12,527 nt of DNA from assembly GCA_030681635.1 (NCBI GenBank), contig JAUXRT010000740.1, positions 1 through 12,527 on the forward strand. Direction: 5' to 3'. The position numbers and the translations under genes were made by a program. The notes under the pieces were generated by a model, which made no database searches, was not told where the DNA came from, and worked only from the letters and a program-made list of their open reading frames with translations. Shown piece after piece: positions 1-7,500 of this stretch; positions within the stretch are counted from its first letter, which is position 1; every line of letters starts with the position of its first letter. This DNA comes from Reyranella sp. GTDB lineage: Bacteria; Pseudomonadota; Alphaproteobacteria; Reyranellales; Reyranellaceae.

Positions 1-216
1 ATCACCCTTGCGGCCGGCATCAGCATCGGATCGGCCATCACCATCGGCTGCTTCGGCCTGCTGGGCATCGCTCTCCGGCGCGGCGGTCTGGCGCTGGTTG
101 GCGGCAACTTCCAGCGTGTCATGAAGGGCCTGGCTTACGTCGAGCTGCTGACGTCGCTGCTGATCCTCACCCTGGGCCTGCTCACCGTGACGGGCGTCGC
201 CGGACGGATCATCTAG
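1..216 (+). CDS. NicO-like nickel/cobalt transporter, C-terminal fragment
   Basis: The reading frame is open from the first base and ends at TAG 214-216, giving the last 71 residues of a protein whose start lies outside the window. The fragment has two strongly hydrophobic stretches (about residues 1-26 and 45-66) joined by a short basic loop with LRRGG. The opening, with small residues and a GSAITIG motif, followed by a final helix, resembles the C-terminal half of NicO/RcnA-type nickel and cobalt exporters. This is inference from pattern only. The neighbouring RcnA-type exporter on the other strand supports a role in metal export, but another small polytopic membrane protein cannot be excluded. 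Its stop overlaps that of the convergent gene within the palindrome CTAG at 213-216, so no room exists for a terminator between them. Confidence 0.55.
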   Translation: MTLAAGISIGSAITIGCFGLLGIALRRGGLALVGGNFQRVMKGLAYVELLTSLLILTLGLLTVTGVAGRII

Positions 217-1334
217 GACACGAGACCGCGCCAGCCGTGGAAACCCACGTAAAGGCCGACACCGATGATCAGCAGGCTCGAGAAATAAGGCGCACGGCGG
301 GCGAAGGTCGAGAACCAGGCGAAGCGCCGGGTCGCGTGCCGGACGCTCAGCGCCGCGGCGGCACCCACGGTGACCAGCGTCAGGGCGAGACCGATCGAGA
401 AGCACAGGACCAGCGCCGCCCCCAAAGTGATTTCCTTGAGTTGTAGGCAGAGCAGCAGGACGGTGATCGCGGCCGGACAGGGGATGAGCCCTCCGGTGAG
501 GCCGAACAGGACGATCTGCCAGGTCGTGACGGTGCGGTCGGCGAAGCGGTGGCGGATGTCGTTGGCATGGGCGAGCTCATGGGCGTCCTGATAGCCGCCG
601 GTCGCAACGCCCAGCCCTCGCAGTTCCTCGTGTAGATGATCGCCGCCGTCGCCCTCGACGAAGGAGACGTCGTAGTCGTGCGAATGCTGACCGTGGGCCA
701 GTCGCAGCCGCGCCATGAATTCGTGCGGCTCGGGGATCGCCTCGACCGATTCGAGATGGGTGCCGCGATCGACGAACGTGAAGACATGCCGGCGGCCATC
801 AGGGCGCTCGGTCTCGATCGTCACGTCTTTCGCGGCCCAGGCGGGACCGCCCTCGCTGCGAACACGCCAGTGAGGCGGCACGCCGGTCTCGAAGATCTCC
901 AAGGCCAGCACGCCGTGGCCGGTGTCGATGCGCCGGATTTCCTCGCCATGGCCGTGATGGTGGTGGCCACTCGCCGCCGCGGCTCTTTTCTGGTCCCGCC
1001 AGGTGCGTCCCAGCATCCAGAGCGCAATGCCGATGATGATCGCGGCCGAGACGAGCTGGAAGTAGGGCTCGATCGTCTCGGCATCGAGGCCGCGCCAGAG
1101 ATAGAGGCCACCCAGCGCGATGCCCCAGACGATCAGGGTGTGGGAGACCGTGGCCGACAGGCCGAGCAGGACCGCCTGTCCGACGGTGCCGCGGATCGCC
1201 ACGATGAAGGCCGCCATCATGGTCTTGGAATGGCCCGGCTCGAGCCCATGCAGCGCGCCCAGCAAGACCGCGCTGGGAATGAACAGCCAAGCGTTGCCGG
1301 CGCCCTGCTGCAGGAGGTCGGCAAACGACGGCAT
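213..1334 (-). CDS. rcnA: RcnA-type nickel/cobalt efflux protein with enlarged central loop
   Basis: This 373-residue inner-membrane protein should export Ni(II)/Co(II) to the periplasm. The N-terminus (FIPSAVLLGALHG, LEPGHSKTMM at residues 32-40, ATVSHT at 61-66) closely matches the RcnA branch of the NicO family. The histidines in the HGLEPGH and SH motifs are typical metal-path residues. Helices lie at about 17-45, 52-80, 90-110, 270-297, 302-330 and 350-367. E. coli RcnA is about 274 residues; the extra length here is in the loop at about 113-270. That loop has a GHHHHGHG cluster (123-130) and 18 histidines in all, plus a region that looks folded rather than simple-sequence. The start is ATG 1332-1334. 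Its AGGA ribosome-binding site (1338-1341) overlaps the TAG stop of the upstream regulator, so the two genes are very probably co-transcribed and translationally linked. Confidence 0.88.
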   Translation of the reverse strand: MPSFADLLQQGAGNAWLFIPSAVLLGALHGLEPGHSKTMMAAFIVAIRGTVGQAVLLGLSATVSHTLIVWGIALGGLYLWRGLDAETIEPYFQLVSAAIIIGIALWMLGRTWRDQKRAAAASGHHHHGHGEEIRRIDTGHGVLALEIFETGVPPHWRVRSEGGPAWAAKDVTIETERPDGRRHVFTFVDRGTHLESVEAIPEPHEFMARLRLAHGQHSHDYDVSFVEGDGGDHLHEELRGLGVATGGYQDAHELAHANDIRHRFADRTVTTWQIVLFGLTGGLIPCPAAITVLLLCLQLKEITLGAALVLCFSIGLALTLVTVGAAAALSVRHATRRFAWFSTFARRAPYFSSLLIIGVGLYVGFHGWRGLVS

Positions 1335-1339
1335 GCGTC

Positions 1340-1618
1340 CTATAGATACTTGGCGATAAGTTTGAATTCTTGAATTAGGCGACGCCGCTCCTTCACAGGC
1401 TGATCAATGGCGTCATCCAGGCAATGGTCGAGATGGTCCTGGATCAGGGTTTTCTTCGCCTGACTTATGGCTTTCTCCACGGCATGAAGCTGCTGAGCGA
1501 GGTCAAGGCAGGACCGACCCGCTTCGATCATGTCGATCACACTTCTGAGATGCCCTTCGGCGCGCCGAAGTCTCTTGGTGACATCCGTGTGAGTCTGATG
1601 CAAATGCTTTTCAGTCAT
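1340..1618 (-). CDS. CsoR/RcnR-family metal-sensing transcriptional repressor
   Basis: A 92-residue, all-helical protein of the size and pattern of the CsoR/RcnR/FrmR family: tetrameric repressors that leave DNA when they bind metal. The family ligands are seen as Cys37 in the RSCLDL motif, His62 in QDHLDHC and Cys66. The spacing of 25 and 29 residues from Cys37 matches the Cys-His-Cys set of CsoR and nickel sensor InrS; E. coli RcnR has His at the third position. His5, His7 and His10 at the N-terminus could supply extra ligands, as His3 does in RcnR. It lies 5 bp upstream of rcnA, and an MFS exporter diverges from it across 103 bp, pointing to Ni/Co sensing. The start ATG 1616-1618 has AGGAG at 1624-1628. 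The probable operator at 1628-1645 overlaps its promoter region, implying self-repression. Cu(I) sensing is the main alternative. Confidence 0.88.
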   Translation of the reverse strand: MTEKHLHQTHTDVTKRLRRAEGHLRSVIDMIEAGRSCLDLAQQLHAVEKAISQAKKTLIQDHLDHCLDDAIDQPVKERRRLIQEFKLIAKYL

Positions 1619-1623
1619 AGAAT

Positions 1624-1652
1624 CTCCTATCCTCCTGGAGGGGATCAGTCAA
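1624..1652 (-). promoter_or_regulatory. Candidate promoter of the repressor-rcnA operon
   Basis: Read on the minus strand, TTGACT (1647-1652) is a good -35 element and GATAGG (1626-1631) a weak -10, separated by 15 bp that hold the G/C-rich operator. With a 17-bp spacer the -10 would be TAGGAG (1624-1629), which also serves as ribosome-binding site and would give an almost leaderless transcript. Which hexamer is used cannot be decided from sequence. The same TTGACT and GATAGG pair flanks the operator before czcB. Confidence 0.45.
1628..1645. promoter_or_regulatory. Putative CsoR/RcnR-type operator, copy 1
   Basis: The 18-bp sequence TATCCTCCTGGAGGGGAT is a near-palindrome: CCTCC and GGAGG arms around a central T, with AT-rich ends. 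It lies in the divergent gap between the repressor gene and the MFS gene. The same 18 bases recur at 10405-10422, and a variant lies at 8832-8850. A G/C tract bounded by AT-rich inverted ends is the known form of CsoR/RcnR-family binding sites. That this repressor binds here is inference. Confidence 0.65.
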
Positions 1653-1721
1653 TACTGTCCTTGTCGCTCCCCTAGACTGCCCGCGGCGGCAGAGATCGCC
1701 ACGACAGGGAACATCCGGCAA

Positions 1722-3044
1722 ATGCTGAACGTACTCGCCAACCGAACGTATCGTCATCTCTTTGCGGCCCAGGTCATCGCCCTGGTGGGCACGGGCCTTG
1801 CGACCGTCGCGCTGGGGCTTCTGGCCTATGAGCTTGCTGGATCCAGCGCCGGGGCCGTGCTCGGTACCGCACTCGCCATCAAGATGATCGCTTATGTCGG
1901 CGTGGCGCCGATCGCTTCCGCCTTTGCCGAAAGGTTGCCACGAAGGGCGATGCTCGTAGGCCTCGATCTCGTGCGGGCAGCGGTGGCCTTGCTGCTGCCG
2001 TTCGTCAGCGAGGTTTGGCAGGTCTATGTCCTCATCTTCGTGCTGCAATCGGCGTCTGCTGCCTTCACGCCGACGTTCCAGGCGACCATACCCGACGTGC
2101 TGCCAGACGAAAGGGAATATACACGCGCGCTCTCGCTCTCCCGGCTCGCCTATGACCTCGAAAACGTCATCAGCCCAATGCTGGCCGCTGCACTGCTGAC
2201 GATCATCAGCTTCCACAGCCTGTTCGCCGGCACGGTCCTGGGCTTCCTCGTTTCCGCCCTGCTGGTCGTCTCGGTCGTGTTGCCGAACCCCAAATCGCCC
2301 GAGCGGCGCAGCATCTACAAGCGCACGACTCGCGGTCTGCGGCTTTACCTCGCAACGCCGCGCCTGCGCGGCCTGCTGGCCCTCAACCTCGCCATCGCCG
2401 CGGCGAGCGCCATGGTGATCGTCAATACCGTCGTGCTTGTCCAGGCCGAGTTCGGCCTCGACCAGCGCGCGATGGCCCTGGCGCTCGCCGCGTTCGGAGG
2501 TGGCTCGATGATCGCCGCGCTCGTGCTGCCGCGCCTTCTCGACGAAGTCGCCGACCGGACAGCGATGCTGGCCGGCGCCGCTCTCCTGGTCGCGGGCCTG
2601 TTTGCCGGCATGCTCGTCGGGACCTACGCCTTGCTTCTTCCGCTCTGGTTCGTGCTGGGCATCGGCTATTCGCTCGCTCAGACGCCGTCCGGTCGGCTGC
2701 TCCGCCGCTCTTCCCAACCGGAAGATCGCCCAGCGTTGTTTGCCGCTCAGTTCGCGCTCTCGCACGCCTGCTGGCTGCTCACCTATCCCGTCGCCGGCTG
2801 GCTCGGTGCGAAGGTCGGCCTACAGTGGACCTTCGGGGCGCTCGGCTTGCTTGCAGGTCTCGCGGTCCTGCTTGCGCTTCGGCTCTGGCCGGCGGCCGAC
2901 CCCGACGAGATCGAGCATGTCCACAACACACTTGCCGACGACCATCCCCATGTCGCGCGTGCCGAGAGCATCGGACGGGATCACCGGCACACTCATGCCT
3001 ATATCATCGACAGCCATCATCCCGAATGGCCGAGGTCCCGCTGA
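1722..3044 (+). CDS. MFS exporter with His-rich C-terminal tail (NreB-like)
   Basis: A 440-residue major facilitator with about 12 hydrophobic segments filling residues 12-390, split by a basic central loop at about 188-215 (KSPERRSIYKR). The short loop after helix 2 carries ERLPRR at 70-75, the position of the family's motif A. Helix placement is like the EntS/NreB branch of proton-driven exporters. The tail after residue 391 is hydrophilic and contains nine histidines between 399 and 433 (HVH, DHPH, HRHTH, SHH). Tails of this kind occur in NreB-type nickel exporters and presumably bind metal on the cytoplasmic side. The gene diverges from the metal-sensing repressor, with the putative operator 76 bp upstream of its start, so metal-dependent control is likely. 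The start ATG 1722 has AGGGA at 1706-1710. Nickel or cobalt export is inferred; a siderophore or drug substrate is less likely given the tail and neighbours. Confidence 0.78.
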   Translation: MLNVLANRTYRHLFAAQVIALVGTGLATVALGLLAYELAGSSAGAVLGTALAIKMIAYVGVAPIASAFAERLPRRAMLVGLDLVRAAVALLLPFVSEVWQVYVLIFVLQSASAAFTPTFQATIPDVLPDEREYTRALSLSRLAYDLENVISPMLAAALLTIISFHSLFAGTVLGFLVSALLVVSVVLPNPKSPERRSIYKRTTRGLRLYLATPRLRGLLALNLAIAAASAMVIVNTVVLVQAEFGLDQRAMALALAAFGGGSMIAALVLPRLLDEVADRTAMLAGAALLVAGLFAGMLVGTYALLLPLWFVLGIGYSLAQTPSGRLLRRSSQPEDRPALFAAQFALSHACWLLTYPVAGWLGAKVGLQWTFGALGLLAGLAVLLALRLWPAADPDEIEHVHNTLADDHPHVARAESIGRDHRHTHAYIIDSHHPEWPRSR

Positions 3045-3337
3045 CTTGGCGGAGATTCCTCACCACCTTTACAACCAAGCCGTTGTGCTGTTCGCCCATG
3101 CCGGTCGTGGCTTGATAGTTCACAGCGTGACTGGACCGCGCCCATTGGAGACGCCGTTCAATGCAGCCCAAGAGAAAAGGGAACACTATGAACTGGTGAG
3201 GCGTTTCGGGTGTGGACTACCGATCCTGAGCGGGCGGTCGCCTCCGCGCGAAGTAGTTTGGCGCTAGTGCCCCAAGCGGAAGTCCGATTATGCAGAATTG
3301 CAGAAACCGCAAGTTCAACGAGTGTCACAGTAACGGT
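3045..3337. other. Gene-poor convergent intergenic region
   Basis: These 293 bases lie between the convergent ends of the MFS exporter and the secreted-protein gene. Only short open frames without family resemblance or convincing ribosome-binding sites are present. No strong hairpin with a T-run was seen on either strand, so any terminators here are not recognisable. The composition seems less GC-biased than the flanking metal genes, like the next gene. Confidence 0.4.
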
Positions 3338-4072
3338 TCATGGGCAATCTTCTGAAGTTAGGCGAATACGCCAAACCAATCCCTTCGCGTCAAAAACCTC
3401 CCAACTTATGGCCAGGCCCGCCTTCAGAAAAATATTGGACGGTGTCGTGCAATAGGTTTGCTTCATGAGAGTCTTGTTCATCGCTTCGGCGGCGCGAGCA
3501 TCGACCATGTAAAATTTTCGGAGTTTGTCGGCTGTGCCTTGAGATTCTGATTTAACTTTCATCGTATAAATCACATTGGCGTTGTATCGCCTAACCCGCA
3601 CAAGGTCGCTGTGCTGATCGACCTTGCTCGGAAGGGAAGAAGACAGCTTGTCGAGGACCGCATCAAGGGCTGCGATGGCTGAACGCTCGATGCCGGGAAT
3701 GTCTGCGCCAGTGATCACGATCCGCCAACCTTTCCGGGTCATGCACGGGCCGATTACCCTTGCGAGCTCGATCGAGGCCGCCTCGCGATCCGTCCGTGCG
3801 AGTTCGCCGATTCGAGCGGCATCGGCCTTCGGAACCTCGCGCGGATCGTTGGCGCATGCATTTTGATCATTGGTATTGTCGGCCTGCTTCGGAATCGTTC
3901 CGTCGATCCGGTATGCCCTGCCAATTTCCTGCCCCGTAAGAACAGACAACATCGACAAGTAGTTTTCCGCGCGGGCGGGGCTGAATGCCAAAGCCGAAAA
4001 CAGTGCGCAATGAATTGTGCTCAATGCGACGGACGTCGCAATACCACGCAACTGCGACCGAGCGACCCGCAT
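3338..4072 (-). CDS. Hypothetical secreted protein, four cysteines
   Basis: I do not recognise this 244-residue protein. It begins with a long signal peptide: basic residues at 2-9, a hydrophobic core at about 11-30, and a probable cleavage after SPARA at 35. The mature part has four cysteines (73, 110, 208 and 243), which could make two disulfides in the periplasm. The last 45 residues show an alternating pattern (N-K-T-L, TYC, a hydrophobic strand, WRIRLT, EDC near the end) that I have seen in small secreted alphaproteobacterial proteins of unknown function. No metal-binding cluster is visible. The start ATG 4070-4072 has AGGA at 4078-4081. It stands alone between two metal-export blocks and looks less GC-rich than they do, so it may be an unrelated insertion. 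A link to metal resistance is not supported. Confidence 0.7.
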   Translation of the reverse strand: MRVARSQLRGIATSVALSTIHCALFSALAFSPARAENYLSMLSVLTGQEIGRAYRIDGTIPKQADNTNDQNACANDPREVPKADAARIGELARTDREAASIELARVIGPCMTRKGWRIVITGADIPGIERSAIAALDAVLDKLSSSLPSKVDQHSDLVRVRRYNANVIYTMKVKSESQGTADKLRKFYMVDARAAEAMNKTLMKQTYCTTPSNIFLKAGLAISWEVFDAKGLVWRIRLTSEDCP

Positions 4073-4104
4073 TGACGTCCTAACCTCTCAACATGAACGT
4101 CCAC

Positions 4105-4131
4105 GAGGTGCGAATTTGGCATTCGCACCTC
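4105..4131. repeat. Perfect 11-bp inverted repeat, possible terminator or operator
   Basis: GAGGTGCGAAT (4105-4115) and ATTCGCACCTC (4121-4131) are exact reverse complements around a 5-base loop TTGGC. The repeat lies 114 bp past the stop of the DUF3240 gene and 32 bp before the start of the secreted-protein gene, both on the minus strand. It could end the czcB-czcA-DUF3240 transcript, but neither side has a T-run, so it is not a standard intrinsic terminator. It could instead be a regulator site or a leader hairpin of the secreted-protein gene. Confidence 0.5.
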
Positions 4132-4245
4132 TCCTATTGATCTCCATTGAATCAATTCGTAAGCGCTTCTCTATGGCAGCCGGCGGCATTTCTTCGCTTG
4201 GCGCGGGCAACAGCGAGCACGACCCTTGTATTCTTCGGACGACTG

Positions 4246-4560
4246 TCACGAGAGTTCGCCGGTCGCCATGATCGATGCGATCCGCCACTTAACATGCTGT
4301 CCCGGCATCTCGGCCTTGAGCTGCTCGACAATTTGTTGCGCATGTTCGGCGGACAGGACCATCCGCACCTCAATCTGCCTGACCCGCCCGCTGACCTGCT
4401 CGGCTACCGCCCTGAAATGCAGATTCCGGCCGTAGGCGATGATCTCGCTGACCGACAAGCCGGCGTCGCCGGCAACCTCGTGCGTCAGAAGCATCTGCAC
4501 GAGTTTCTCCTCGAGCACGCGAGGTGCCACCAAGGTAAGAATGACGGATGGCGGGTTCAT
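4246..4560 (-). CDS. DUF3240 family protein of RND metal-efflux operon
   Basis: A 104-residue cytoplasmic protein with no signal peptide. The N-terminal strand and helix (VILTLVAPRVLEEKLVQMLL, residues 6-25), the AEQVSGRVRQIEVRMVL segment (53-69) and the final helix and strand fit DUF3240, a small family commonly placed next to CzcA-type pumps. The alternating strand-helix pattern suggests a ferredoxin-like or PII-like fold; this is inference. Its biochemical role is not established. Its ATG (4558-4560) overlaps the TGA of the pump gene (4557-4559) as ATGA, so translation is probably coupled and the product made in step with the pump. A weak AAGG ribosome-binding site sits inside the pump's last codons. 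It is the last gene of the minus-strand operon. Confidence 0.78.
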   Translation of the reverse strand: MNPPSVILTLVAPRVLEEKLVQMLLTHEVAGDAGLSVSEIIAYGRNLHFRAVAEQVSGRVRQIEVRMVLSAEHAQQIVEQLKAEMPGQHVKWRIASIMATGELS

Positions 4561-7500
4561 ATGGTTGTCGCCTTTCGGGAAACGCCGAATCGGCGGTAGA
4601 GCAAGGGCAGAATCAGCAGGGTGAGAAGCGTCGAGCTGGCCAGTCCGCCGATGACCACGATGGCGAGGGGCTTTTGCACCTCGGAGCCGGGGCCCGTGGC
4701 GAACAGAAGGGGCACCAGGCCGAACGCCGTGATGGTGGCGGTGAGGAGCACGGGGCGAAGCCGGCGAAGCGCACCGTTGAAGACGATGTCTTCCATGGCT
4801 TCGCCCTCGCCCAGAAGCTGGTTGAAGTAGGACACCATGACGAGGCCGTTCAGCACCGCGATGCCCAGCAGCGCGATGAAGCCGATGGAAGCCGGCACCG
4901 ATAGATACTCGCCCGAAGCTGCCAGCGTGAAGACACCGCCAACGAGGGCGAAGGGGATGTTCACAAAAACTAGAAGGGACTGGCGGACCGAGCCGAAGGT
5001 GGTGAATAGCAGCAGGAAGATCAAGGCTAACGCGATCGGAACGACGATCTCAAGCCGCGCGGCTGCACGCTGCTGGTTCTCGAACTGTCCACCCCAGGCA
5101 AGCTCATATCCCGGGGGTAGCTTGACTTGATCGACCACGACCTTCTTCGCGTCATCGACGAAGCCGACGAGATCGCGGCCCTTCACGTCGCTTTGTACTA
5201 GCGCCATCCGGCGACCGTTCTCGCGGTCTATCTTGACGGGGCCATCGACACGATCGAGCGCCGCCAAGGACTTGAGCGGAACGACAGTGCCGTCGGCCAT
5301 CGTCATCTTGAGGTCGGTGAAGGTGGCGCTCGAGCCGCGGACACTGTCGGCGCCCCTCAGCAGGACAGGTGTGCGGCGACCGTCCTCGAGTACGATCCCC
5401 AGCGTCTTGCCCTCGATCTGCGTGCGCAAGCCGTCGGCGATGTCGTCGACATTCAGTCCAAATCGCCCGGCCTGCAGGCGATCGACGGCGACGCTCAGGT
5501 ATTGGACACCGTCGTTCAGGACCGTGCGAACGTCCTCGCTGCCCCTGATCGTCTCCAATTTCGCAGTGATCTCGACCGCAAGGCTGTTGAGCGTCGGAAT
5601 GTCGGGCCCAAATATCTTGACGACGACGTCGCCCCGGACGCCGATGATCATCTCCTGGACGCGCATGTCGATCGGCTGGGTGAAGCTGTACGAGACGCCC
5701 GGCAGCTTATCGAGGACCTTGCGCAGCTCGCCGAGCAGCCACTCCTTGTCATGTGGCTGGCGCCATTGCGACGGCGGCGTCGTCAGCAGATACGTGTCCG
5801 TCTGGTTGAGGCCCATCGGGTCGAGCCCAAGCTCGTCGGAGCCGGCGCGGGCGACGATCCCGGTCACCTCGGGTACGCCCGCCATGATGGCCTTCTGGAT
5901 CTTGAGATCGAGCGCGGCGGTCTCCTCGATGCTGACCGACGGAATTTTTTCGATGCCGACGATGACCGAGCCTTCGTCCATGGTCGGCATGAAGGTCTTG
6001 CCGATGAGAGCGTAGACGAGACCGGCCGCAACGAGGATTGCAAATGCGACCGACAGCACTGTCTTTTCATGCCGCAGAGACCAGCGGAGCGCAGGGACGT
6101 AGAGGTCGGTGGCGCGGCGCGTCAGCCATGTATCGGCATGTCCCTCCCGCCGCAACAGGAAGGAAGCCATCACGGGGATCACGGTAAGCGACAGGAGCAA
6201 CGAGCTGCTCAGAGCAAAGACGATAGCGAGGGCGACCGGAATGAACAGCTTACCTTCCAGGCCTTGGAGGGTCAGCAGCGGCAGGAAGACGATGACGATG
6301 ACGGCGATGCCCGACGTGACGGGGACGGCCACCTCCCTGGTTCCTCGATAGATGATGTTGAGGAACGGCACATGTTTCGACGCGCCTGTGCGGCTGATTT
6401 GCGCAACGACGTTCTCGACCACCACCACGGCGGCGTCGATCAGCATGCCGATCGCGATCGCCAGGCCGCCCAGGCTCATGAGGTTGGCGGACATGTTGAA
6501 CATCCGCATCAAGATGAATGTGCCGAGTGCGGCGAAGGGCAGCGTCAACACGACTACGAGCGCCGCCCGCCAGTCTCCGAGGAACAGCACCAGCAGTACG
6601 ATCACCAGCACCGTCGCTTCCAGGAGCGCCGTGGCGATCGTCGAGACCGAGCGTTCAACAAGATCGCCGCGGTCGTAGAAGGGTTTGATTACAACACCCG
6701 GCGGCAGGCCCGGCTGAAGCTCGGCGAGCTTCGTCTTGACGCTGGTGACTACGTCGCGAGCATTCGCGCCGCGCAGACCGAGTACCAGCCCCTGGACCGC
6801 TTCGCCCGTGCCGTCCTTGGTCACGACACCGTAGCGGGTGAGGCTTCCGATCTCAACCCTTGCGACATCACCGACTCGGACGACTTTCCCATCCTTCGAC
6901 GCGACGACGATCGCGCGCAGGTCGTCGAGGTTCCTCACGTTACCCTCAGCCCGTACGAGCAGGACCTCGTCGCCGTCGCGCAGGCGCCCCGCGCCGTCGT
7001 TGCGGTTGTTCGCCTCGATCGCTTTCTGCAGGACCTCGCTGGTGATGCCGTGAGCCGCCAGGGCCGCGTTGTCGGGGATGACCTCAAAGCTTCGAACCAC
7101 ACCGCCTAGCGAGTTCACGTCGGCAACGCCTGGCAGGGTCCGCAGCGCCGGCCGGATCGTCCAATCGAGCAGCGTACGGCGTTCGGCCAGGGAGAGCGAG
7201 CCGCCCTCGATGGTGAACATGAACATCTCGCCGAGCGGTGTCGTGATCGGCGCGAGACCGCCGGACACGCCCGCCGGCAGTTCTTTCGTTATCGCGGCAA
7301 GCCGTTCGGTGACCTGGTTCCGCGCCCAATAGATGTCGACGCCGTCCTGGAAATCGATCGTGATGTCCGCAAGGGCGTACTTCGTGACCGATCGAAGGAT
7401 CGTCTTGTAGGGGATGCCGATCATCTCGATCTCGATCGGCGTCGTGATACGCGCCTCGACTTCCTCCGGTGTCATGCCAGGCGCTTTCATAATGACCTTC

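Noticed and set aside
1611..2765. Long minus-strand open frame (384 codons) opposite the MFS gene
   Set aside because: The translation is a low-complexity Arg/Gln/Glu/His/Asp mix without helices or motifs. It mirrors the GC-rich codon bias of the MFS gene, which has a clear family fit.
3076..3114. CAAGCC and GGCTTG inverted arms after the MFS gene as a terminator
   Set aside because: Only a 6-bp stem with a loop of about 27 bases and no T-run; too weak to call.
3004..3186. Short minus-strand frame (60 codons) over the end of the MFS gene and the gap
   Set aside because: No ribosome-binding site or family resemblance, and it overlaps the MFS His-rich tail, which is well supported.
5502..7109. 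Long plus-strand open frame (535 codons) opposite czcA
   Set aside because: It lies wholly inside czcA, reads as a Arg/Asp/Gln/His-rich hydrophilic string and shows no domain. This is an expected artefact of high third-position GC.
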